DNA of 64,000 nt from Rudanella lutea DSM 19387. Its GTDB lineage: Bacteria; Bacteroidota; Bacteroidia; Cytophagales; Spirosomataceae. The position numbers and the translations under genes were made by a program. The stretch is taken from assembly GCF_000383955.1 (NCBI RefSeq), contig NZ_KB913013.1, positions 2,896,694 through 2,960,693 of the forward strand, given 5' to 3'. The stretch's first letter is position 1. Each line of letters starts with the position of its first letter. Below, one piece after another: positions 58,056 to 64,000 of this stretch. The notes under the pieces were generated by a model, which was not told the origin of the DNA, did not search any database, and was given only the letters and a program-made list of their open reading frames with translations.

Positions 58056-58595
58056 ATGAAAAACAGTGTGGCATTACTCGCATTTGTGTTGAGCGTACTG
58101 GTAGCGTTTAACAGCCCGGCTCAGGACGAAAAGCCGAAGAAAGAGAAGGCTAAAAAAGAGGCTAAAGCTGAGAAGAAAGAGAAAAAGGAAGCCAAGGAAG
58201 ACAAAAAAGAAGCTAAGGCCGATAAGAAAAAAGCTAAAGACGAAGGCGATAAAGTAGCGAAGAAAGAGGCTAAAGAAGACAAGAAAGCCGCCAAGGCTGA
58301 CAAGGCCGACGCTAAAGCCGACAAGAAGGAAGCCAAAGAAGACAAAAAAGCGGCCAAGGCCGACGACAAAGCCGATAAGAAAGCCGCGAAAGCCGACGAT
58401 AAGGCTATGGCCAAGGCTGACAAGAAGGTAGCCAAAGCTAAAGAAGAAAAAGCCAGCCCCGCCGATTACAAAGCCCCGGTTGACCGTAGCCAGAAAGGCC
58501 CCAATGGCGAACCCGTGTACACCGGCCCCCGGGGTGGTAAGTACTACATCAATAAAAACGGCAACAAAACATACCTGAGCAGCCTGCGCGACTAA
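58056..58595 (+). CDS. Exported Lys-rich protein with PBCV-type basic adaptor domain
   Basis: The 179 residues start with a signal peptide (MKNSVALLAFVLSVLVAFNS). Residues about 25-130 are a low-complexity run of Lys, Ala, Glu and Asp in the pattern KKEAKEDKK, probably a long charged helix. The last 45 residues (GPNGEPVYTGPRGGKYYINK, then GNKTYLSSL) match the short PBCV-specific basic adaptor domain first described in Chlorella viruses and found in some Bacteroidota secreted proteins. The function of neither part is known. Repeated codons show internal duplication. It converges with the M23 gene across a perfect hairpin. Confidence 0.85.
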   Translation: MKNSVALLAFVLSVLVAFNSPAQDEKPKKEKAKKEAKAEKKEKKEAKEDKKEAKADKKKAKDEGDKVAKKEAKEDKKAAKADKADAKADKKEAKEDKKAAKADDKADKKAAKADDKAMAKADKKVAKAKEEKASPADYKAPVDRSQKGPNGEPVYTGPRGGKYYINKNGNKTYLSSLRD

Positions 58596-58617
58596 GCATC
58601 AGGTTGGTACGTACTCC

Positions 58618-58666
58618 AAAACGGGTTGGTGTAGCACGGTTTGTCCGGCTTACACCAACCCGTTTT
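58618..58666. terminator. Bidirectional hairpin terminator between two convergent genes
   Basis: A perfect 16-bp stem (58618-58633 and 58651-58666) starting AAAACGGGTTGGTGTA, with a 17-base loop and A/T-runs at the outer ends, sits between the Lys-rich protein gene and the M23 gene. Confidence 0.9.
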
Positions 58667-58670
58667 ATGT

Positions 58671-59306
58671 TCAGAGCCAGCCCGCCGGATCGGGGCATAG
58701 TTCCAGAAACCGCGCCCGGTCGGAGAGCGAACACACACCGGGAAAATCACCCCGATTACCGAGCATATCGGTCATGAGCTGAAAATGCAGGTGAGGGGGC
58801 CAATCGCCGTTTTCGGGAAAGGGGCCAATCTCGGCCAGTTTATCGCCTGCCCGGAAGACCTTGCCTTCGTACAACCCCTCCAGCGACGCCCTTGAGAGGT
58901 GACCGTACAGACTGAATACGGGTGCACCGGCCACATCATGTTGCAAAATGATGGTGGGTCCGTAGTCGCCGAAATTGGCGTTGTCGGCAAAGCTATGCAC
59001 AACACCCGCTTTGGGGGCATATACGGGCGTACCCGCTTCGGCCCACAGGTCGATGCCGAGATGAATTTCGCGGGGTTCGGCCTGTACGTCGCCGAAGTGA
59101 GCACTCCGGCGGTAAATGACCCGGTGCTCGTTGTACCCGCCAATGCCTACCTGCGCCCCGGCTGCCCGTAATTTGCCAAACACGTACTCGCTGAACACGG
59201 CGGTATTGGTCAGGTCGAGGCCCGAACCCGGCAGCAGGTCGGGGTTGGTTCCCGAAAAGTCGAGCGGTAAAGCTCGGGATAGATCAAACGGAAGAATAGT
59301 GGCCAT
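58671..59306 (-). CDS. M23-family (LytM-type) metallopeptidase
   Basis: ATG 59306 gives 211 residues; in-frame ATGs at 59318 and 59324 are alternatives. The zinc site reads HLGIDLWAEAGTPVYAPK, with the second metal block HLHF in WPPHLHFQLMTD, and a catalytic-type LYGHLSRASL. There is no signal peptide, whereas wall hydrolases of this family usually have one, so this form may act in the cytoplasm, be released otherwise, or be a metal-binding homolog with another role. The RRSAHFGDVQAEPREIHLGI segment is longer than in lysostaphin-type enzymes. Confidence 0.83.
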   Translation of the reverse strand: MATILPFDLSRALPLDFSGTNPDLLPGSGLDLTNTAVFSEYVFGKLRAAGAQVGIGGYNEHRVIYRRSAHFGDVQAEPREIHLGIDLWAEAGTPVYAPKAGVVHSFADNANFGDYGPTIILQHDVAGAPVFSLYGHLSRASLEGLYEGKVFRAGDKLAEIGPFPENGDWPPHLHFQLMTDMLGNRGDFPGVCSLSDRARFLELCPDPAGWL

Positions 59307-59423
59307 GCCAGATTTCATACCCAAAATTCGGAAAAGAAGGACAGGGTTGTATGGTTTAGGGTAAGTTGTTTTGATGCACGGTTTTCGTTGGCGGGGGTCG
59401 GCGAACCGGGTGAATGCATCCCT

Positions 59424-61034
59424 CTAAATACTCAGTACGGGGCCACCTGCCCGGATTTCATCATTGGCAAACTCGGCATATTGCTCAAAATTTTTCCGGA
59501 ACATCTCGGCCAGGCGGGTAGCCTGTTCGTCGTAAGCCGCCGTATCGGCCCAGGTAGCGCGCGGGTTCAGAACCTCAGCCGGTACGTTGGGGCAATGTTG
59601 CGGTACAGCAACACCAAACACTGGGTGATTTTCGTAAGGTACCGGGTCGAGTTCGCCATTCAGAGCGGCCGTGATCATAGCCCGGGTATAGTCGAGGTTC
59701 ATGCGGTGACCGGTCCCGTAGGCTCCGCCAGTCCAGCCGGTATTGATCATCCAGACATTGGCCCCAAACTGCTGCATCCGGGCGCCCAGCATCTCGGCGT
59801 AGCGCGTGGGATGCAAGGGCATGAAGGCCGCGCCAAAGCAGGCCGAAAACGTTGCTTTAGGCTCTTTCACCCCCATTTCGGTACCAGCCACCTTGGCGGT
59901 GTAGCCCGAAATAAAATGGTACATGGCCTGCCCCGGCGTCAAGCGCGAAATAGGCGGCAGAATTCCGAACGAGTCGGCCGTCAGGAAAAAGATATGTTTA
60001 GGATGGCCCCCTACCGACGGTTCTTTGGCCGTATTGATAAAATAAATCGGGTACGAAACCCGGGTATTCTGGGTTACTGAAATATCGGTATAGTCGACGG
60101 TTTGGGTGCCGGGTTTCAGGCGGGTGTTTTCGAGGATAGCGCCCCGGCGGATGGCCCCAAAAATCTGCGGTTCTATTTCGGCGGTCAGGTTCACAACTTT
60201 GGCGTAACAGCCCCCTTCGAAATTAAACACGCCCGCATCGGCCCAACCGTGTTCATCGTCGCCGATAAGAAGCCGGGCGGGGTCGGCGGAGAGCGTGGTT
60301 TTTCCCGTACCCGACAACCCGAAAAACAGAGCCGTATCGCCCTCTCGCCCATCCACTCCGGCAGTCCCCTGATTAGCCGACGCGTGCATCGACAAGGTAT
60401 GCTGCTCAACGGGCAGTTTAAAATTGAGTACCGAGAAGATCCCTTTCTTCATCTCGCCCGCGTAGCCCGTACCCCCGATGAGCAGCACATTTTTGGTCAT
60501 GTTGAGCACGGCAAAGTTGCCACTGCGGGTGCCGTCGGTTTCGGGGTTAGCCCGAAATTCCGGGATGCAGATAATGGTAAAGTCGGGAGCGAAGTGAGCC
60601 ATTTCGTCGGCCGAGGGCCGCAGAAACATATTGTAACAGAACAGGCTATGCCAAGCCAGCGTATTCACCACCTGAATCGTGAGCCGGTAATCGGGGTGAG
60701 CCCCGGCGTAGGCATAGCGCGTGTACACGGTTCGGGTGGTTAGGTAGTCGAGCATTTTCTGGTGTAGCGCGTCGAACTTGTCCGGGTCAAACGGGATATT
60801 GACCGACCCCCACCAGACAGTATCGGCGGTTTTGGCGTCTTTGACAATAAACCGGTCTTCGGGCGAGCGGCCCGTAAACTCGCCCGTGTCGACCATCAGA
60901 GCGCCATTATCGGCCAATTGGCCTTCGCCATTGAGTAACGCGTGGGCAATCAGTTCGTCGGGAGTCAGGTTGTGAAAGCGCTCGGCCGCGCGCACAACCT
61001 CAGGTATGGCAGGGGTAGGTACGGAGGTAATCAT
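59424..61034 (-). CDS. pckA: Phosphoenolpyruvate carboxykinase (ATP)
   Basis: ATG 61034 gives 536 residues, the family length. The P-loop GLSGTGKTTLSADP and the following LLIGDDEHGW, NFEGGCYAKVVNL and the substrate segment EFTGRSPEDRFIVKD identify the ATP-type enzyme. It converts oxaloacetate and ATP to phosphoenolpyruvate, CO2 and ADP for gluconeogenesis, and can run in reverse. It is encoded alone. A TACATTTA sequence upstream is one base from the TAnnTTTG box. Confidence 0.97.
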   Translation of the reverse strand: MITSVPTPAIPEVVRAAERFHNLTPDELIAHALLNGEGQLADNGALMVDTGEFTGRSPEDRFIVKDAKTADTVWWGSVNIPFDPDKFDALHQKMLDYLTTRTVYTRYAYAGAHPDYRLTIQVVNTLAWHSLFCYNMFLRPSADEMAHFAPDFTIICIPEFRANPETDGTRSGNFAVLNMTKNVLLIGGTGYAGEMKKGIFSVLNFKLPVEQHTLSMHASANQGTAGVDGREGDTALFFGLSGTGKTTLSADPARLLIGDDEHGWADAGVFNFEGGCYAKVVNLTAEIEPQIFGAIRRGAILENTRLKPGTQTVDYTDISVTQNTRVSYPIYFINTAKEPSVGGHPKHIFFLTADSFGILPPISRLTPGQAMYHFISGYTAKVAGTEMGVKEPKATFSACFGAAFMPLHPTRYAEMLGARMQQFGANVWMINTGWTGGAYGTGHRMNLDYTRAMITAALNGELDPVPYENHPVFGVAVPQHCPNVPAEVLNPRATWADTAAYDEQATRLAEMFRKNFEQYAEFANDEIRAGGPVLSI

Positions 61035-61260
61035 AAGGTGTTTAGTTTGATGAAGTACAGGTAAATGTACAACGTCCGCTTCAGAGGTTGCACACATTTA
61101 GGGTGATTTTTAGCTGGTTGCGGCTGTGGCTGCCACTGGCCGCAGATTGGGTATTTCCTACTTCGGGAGTATATTTACCAACATTTTTTCCCGTTTTTGT
61201 GCATAAGCAACTTCGGTTTGCCTTACACACGAAACTTCATCTGCTTTTTAAATTTTCTGA

Positions 61261-62778
61261 ATGGAAGCTACGGCGACGAAAACAGTACCTTCGGCCACCT
61301 TATTTGGCCACCCGGTCGGTCTCTTTGTTCTCTTCTTTACCGAAATGTGGGAACGGTTCAGCTACTACGGTATGCGGGCTATTCTGCTCCTCTTTTTGCT
61401 CGACAAGGTAGGGGGCGGCATGGGACTCAACGAATCGGAAGGGGCCGCTATCTACGGCATTTATACAGCCTCGGTTTACCTGCTCTCCTTACCGGGCGGC
61501 TGGATTGCCGATAACCTGCTTGGCCAGCAAAAATCGATCTGGTATGGTGGTATCATTATCATGCTCGGCCACATTATTCTGGCTATTCCGGGTAGCGAAG
61601 CCTTATTTTTCGGCGGTCTCTGTACGGTTGCCATCGGCACGGGCCTGCTCAAACCCAACATTAGCAGCATTGTCGGCGAGCTGTACCCCGAAGGAGGAGC
61701 CCGCAAAGACTCGGCCTTTTCGATTTTCTACATGGGTATCAATATCGGTTCGCTGCTGGGCATTTCTATTGTGGGGTATCTGGGGCAGAAAGTGGGCTGG
61801 CACTACGGGTTTGGCGCGGCAGCGGTAGCCATGTTTCTGGGCCTGACTACGTTCAAAATCTTCAGTAAACGGTACCTGGGCGATCATGGCAATGTAATTG
61901 CACAAGCCCCCGCCGACGCGGCTGCAACAACGGGCGGTAATCGCTCCATGCTCATTTTCCTGGCCGCGCTCGTCTTACTGCTGGCTGGTTTACAGCTCAC
62001 AGGAGTTATCGACATGACTACGGCGCAGGGGCTGGCACAGGCCATGGGCACCATTATTTCGCTGGTAGCTATCGGGTACTTTGCGTACATCCTGCTGGGT
62101 GGCGGCCTCACCACGGTTGAGAAAAAGCGCGTGGTGGTTCTGTTCGCGTTCTTTCTGGCGGCTGCTATGTTCTGGGCCGGCTTCGAACAGCAGGGTTCCT
62201 CACTGCAACTCTTCTCCGACCGCTATACCGACCTGAATATTCTGGGCTGGCAGATGCCGTCGAGCTGGTTTCAGAATTTCAACCCGGCGTTTATTCTGAT
62301 CTTTTCACCGGTTCTGGCTTCGCTTTGGGTGTTTATCGACAAACGTAAGATTAGCTATCCGGCACCGGCCAAGCTCGCTACCGGTCTGCTGTTGCTGGGC
62401 TCAGGGTATCTGTTTATGGTGGTGGCCTCAAATCAGGCGCTGGCCGGGCAGGCAACCGGTACACTGGTTTCGCCCCTGTTTCTGACGTTTACGTATCTGT
62501 TTCACACCCTGGGCGAGTTGTTCCTCAGCCCCGTAGGCCTTAGCGCCTTCTCAAAACTGGCACCCAAACGCTACACCAGTCAGCTGATGGGGATCTGGTT
62601 TGTTGGGGCCTCGCTGGGTAACCTCATAGCCGGTTTGTTTGCGGGTGGCTTCGATGAGGAAAACGTGCAGCAAATGCCAGCCATGTTCCAGAGTGTAGCC
62701 ATGTTTAGCCTTGGGTTTGGCCTGCTGCTGTTGCTGCTGTCGAAACCCATGAAGAAATGGATGGGGGGTATTGAGTAG
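61261..62778 (+). CDS. POT-family proton-dependent peptide transporter
   Basis: The 505-residue protein has about 12-14 membrane segments and the two POT signatures: EMWERFSYYGMRAILLLFL near residue 24 (ExxERFxYYG) and FSIFYMGINIGSLLGISIVG near 150. The later FLSPVGLSAFSKLAPKRYTS matches the PTR2 C-terminal pattern. It imports di- and tripeptides with protons, fitting a peptide-using life with the exported M1 and other peptidases in this window. Its stop codon lies inside the left arm of the repeat at 62774-62841. Confidence 0.94.
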   Translation: MEATATKTVPSATLFGHPVGLFVLFFTEMWERFSYYGMRAILLLFLLDKVGGGMGLNESEGAAIYGIYTASVYLLSLPGGWIADNLLGQQKSIWYGGIIIMLGHIILAIPGSEALFFGGLCTVAIGTGLLKPNISSIVGELYPEGGARKDSAFSIFYMGINIGSLLGISIVGYLGQKVGWHYGFGAAAVAMFLGLTTFKIFSKRYLGDHGNVIAQAPADAAATTGGNRSMLIFLAALVLLLAGLQLTGVIDMTTAQGLAQAMGTIISLVAIGYFAYILLGGGLTTVEKKRVVVLFAFFLAAAMFWAGFEQQGSSLQLFSDRYTDLNILGWQMPSSWFQNFNPAFILIFSPVLASLWVFIDKRKISYPAPAKLATGLLLLGSGYLFMVVASNQALAGQATGTLVSPLFLTFTYLFHTLGELFLSPVGLSAFSKLAPKRYTSQLMGIWFVGASLGNLIAGLFAGGFDEENVQQMPAMFQSVAMFSLGFGLLLLLLSKPMKKWMGGIE

Positions 62779-62841
62779 GCAGTCGGCAGTGGCAGTTGGC
62801 AGTGCTGGCGCAAGCTTTTCTGCCGACTGCCTACTGCCACT
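62774..62841. repeat. 7-base-period inverted repeat overlapping the POT stop codon (GGCAGnn word)
   Basis: GGCAG recurs at 62778, 62785, 62791 and 62798; the inverse CTGCC recurs at 62820, 62827 and 62834. The arm AGTAGGCAGTCGGCAG (62774-62789) is perfectly complementary to 62820-62835. The TAG stop of the transporter (62776-62778) is part of the arm and the next gene's stop lies at 62842, so the element exactly fills a convergent junction. Confidence 0.88.
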
Positions 62842-63189
62842 TTAGCCTCCCGCTTTCTTGGCCTTGTAGCCCTTGTTGGTGAGCCAGGTCAGCACTTTAT
62901 CGCGGTGATCGCCCTGAATCAGGACTTCACCTTCTTTTGCCGAGCCGCCTGTTCCGCAGGCGGCTTTTAGTTGTTTGGCCAAATCGCTCAGGTCGGCATC
63001 GGTACCCACAAACCCGCGCACGGCCGTCACCACTTTGCCGCCCCCCATGCGGTCGAGCCAGATTTTAAGTTGTTGCGCGGCCGGAGGTGGGGTTTCAACG
63101 GGTGTCTCATCAGACGGAAACGAAAAGTCGGGGTCGGTGGAGTACACAAACGGTCCCGTATGGCGGTCGGAGCGGGATTTTTTGCTCAT
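62842..63189 (-). CDS. SUI1/eIF1-family translation factor (YciH-like)
   Basis: ATG 63189 gives 115 residues; the longer frame to 63297 overlaps the lipid-kinase end and is not conserved. The C-terminal SUI1 domain (LDRMGGGKVVTAVRGFVGTD, ACGTGGSAKEGEVLIQGDHR, DKVLTWLTNKGYKAKKAGG) is complete; the N-terminus is a short Ser/Pro-rich tail (SKKSRSDRHTGPFVYSTDPD). Bacterial SUI1 proteins resemble eukaryotic eIF1 and may affect start-codon fidelity, but their role is not settled. Confidence 0.92.
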   Translation of the reverse strand: MSKKSRSDRHTGPFVYSTDPDFSFPSDETPVETPPPAAQQLKIWLDRMGGGKVVTAVRGFVGTDADLSDLAKQLKAACGTGGSAKEGEVLIQGDHRDKVLTWLTNKGYKAKKAGG

Positions 63190-63251
63190 TGGTTTATAGA
63201 CATTAGGTTCGTTGATTGGCGGCAGCTCGGGGCTCTGCCTACCCTCATTCA

Positions 63252-64000
63252 TTACAGCAACACCAGCAGGCTCGACGGCAACACCCGTACCGTACATTGT
63301 GATTCAGGCAACAGCAACGGTTCGCCGTCGGCATGAATCCGCAATGGCTCATCGGTCTCAACAGTCGCTTCGACAACCGGTTGCCCATGCCAGTACGGCG
63401 AACCTTCGAGCGTTTTATTGAACAGTCGCCAAACCAGCCCTCCGCTCATCGACTTCGGAAAGGGTCGCACCTCGCACTGATCGAGCCGCCCATCGGCGAT
63501 GTTAGCCCGGGGGGCAATCCAGGCATTGTTGCCAAACTGCCCGGCGTTGGCAAACGCGAGCGAAAACAAGGTTTTTTCGACACCATTGATTGTGTACCGG
63601 CCGGGCTTATACCCCCAGAAGGCCCCGTAGGCCGTTCGGATGTACGTAGCCAGACCCCGCACGGGCTGTTGGGCAAACAAATGCGCCACGTGGGCCTCGA
63701 ACCCCAAACCGGCCGTACAGAAAAAGGGGTGTCCGCCTATTTCTCCGCTATCGATAAGCACCGGCCGCCCGTCGACGGCTTTGTCGATAGCCCGGCGGGC
63801 ATCCAACGGTACGCCGAGGTGCCGCGCCAGCCCGTTGCCCGAACCCATCGGTACAATACCCAGCGCCGTACCCGACTGCCGGAGTGCACGCGCCGTTTCG
63901 TTGATGGTGCCGTCGCCCCCGATGGCCACTACGCGCCCAACACCCCGCTGTACGGCGGCTGCCGCCAGCTCGGTGGCGTGGCCCGCGTGGGTGGTCACAA
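63252..64000 (-). CDS. Diacylglycerol/lipid kinase family protein, 5' end outside window
   Basis: About 249 residues are visible and the start is beyond base 64000. The catalytic Gly-rich loop GRVVAIGGDGTINETARAL, with GIVPMGSGNGLARHLGVPLD and FCTAGLGFEAHVAHLFAQQP, identifies the YegS/DgkB-type lipid kinase fold. It phosphorylates diacylglycerol or a related lipid; the substrate cannot be told. The C-terminal beta domain (DEPLRIHADGEPLLLPE) is intact. The gene precedes the SUI1 gene on the same strand. Confidence 0.9.
   Translation of the reverse strand, partial: VTTHAGHATELAAAAVQRGVGRVVAIGGDGTINETARALRQSGTALGIVPMGSGNGLARHLGVPLDARRAIDKAVDGRPVLIDSGEIGGHPFFCTAGLGFEAHVAHLFAQQPVRGLATYIRTAYGAFWGYKPGRYTINGVEKTLFSLAFANAGQFGNNAWIAPRANIADGRLDQCEVRPFPKSMSGGLVWRLFNKTLEGSPYWHGQPVVEATVETDEPLRIHADGEPLLLPESQCTVRVLPSSLLVLL

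Noticed and set aside
58121-58435. Minus-strand Ser/Ala/Leu-rich ORF
   Set aside because: It is the complement of the Lys-rich repeat; its apparent hydrophobic character follows from antisense of AAG/GCC codons.
1-64000. tRNA, rRNA, IS element or prophage genes
   Set aside because: No cloverleaf-like segment with CCA-type end, rRNA core sequence, transposase or phage structural gene was recognised by reading; a covariance-model scan was not possible here.

Overview
The window reads as chromosome of a Bacteroidota bacterium of the order Cytophagales, most like the Spirosoma/Rudanella group. That placement is an inference from gene content: a TonB-dependent receptor with a carboxypeptidase-like N-terminal domain, TIG and Ig-like surface lipoproteins, a DUF1553/DUF1501 pair, a DUF4159-MoxR-DUF58-BatA cluster, a GT3-type glycogen synthase and RecQ with a C-terminal HTH. 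It is also supported by repeated TAnnTTTG promoter boxes, the Bacteroidota -7 element. The sequence is GC-rich and densely coded. I see no rRNA, tRNA, CRISPR array, IS element or prophage; the genes are mostly housekeeping and envelope functions.

Layout. 1-3749: the end of a DUF1553/LamG protein and a Tat-exported DUF1501 protein. 3986-11120: MscS channel, PiT phosphate transporter, ExbD/ExbB, an MDR reductase, an aquaglyceroporin-like channel and a saccharopine-dehydrogenase-like protein. 11306-11770: a small lineage-specific gene. 12183-22066: a long same-strand cluster (DUF4159, MoxR ATPase, DUF58, BatA-like, DUF4175-like, a membrane-anchored protein, M1 peptidase) that looks like an envelope-stress or aerotolerance-type chaperone system. 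22289-28497: a membrane protein, an MsbA-like ABC exporter, an Ig-like lipoprotein, and an ECF sigma factor overlapping a one-TM protein with a barrel-like tail. 28637-40569: hemE, a second copy of the small gene, a WYL regulator, PQQ-type sugar dehydrogenase, purU, GT3 glycogen synthase, an NFACT/RqcH-like protein, a periplasmic TIM-barrel isomerase, a third small gene and a GH130 enzyme. 40655-50285: a GT4 fusion protein, TIG lipoprotein plus TonB receptor, M14 peptidase and a TonB-C-domain protein. 50300-64000: photolyase, three tandem lytic transglycosylases, a frameshifted recQ, a Lys-rich exported protein with a PBCV-type basic domain, an M23 peptidase, PEP carboxykinase, a POT transporter, a SUI1 factor and the end of a lipid kinase.

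The most unusual content lies between the genes. Thirteen intergenic stretches are built from different short words, but nearly all repeat with a strict 7-base period, usually with an inverted, equally 7-periodic partner. Words include GACnnnn, ATGAnnn, AATGnnn, CATTnnn, GTTnnnn, GGCAGnn and AAGGnnn. Five of the thirteen sit between convergent genes. A second class, with about 9-base period, occurs at three sites. What is conserved is the period and the palindromic layout, not the sequence.

The second notable signal is a shared cis element before three small genes of unknown function (11306-11770, 29887-30300, 38722-38970). It consists of a CGTAA-N5-TTACG dyad, exactly 12 bases, then an NNNNTTTG box, with a conserved C-run in the spacer. 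Two of the three proteins are paralogs and the third is unrelated, which suggests a small regulon.
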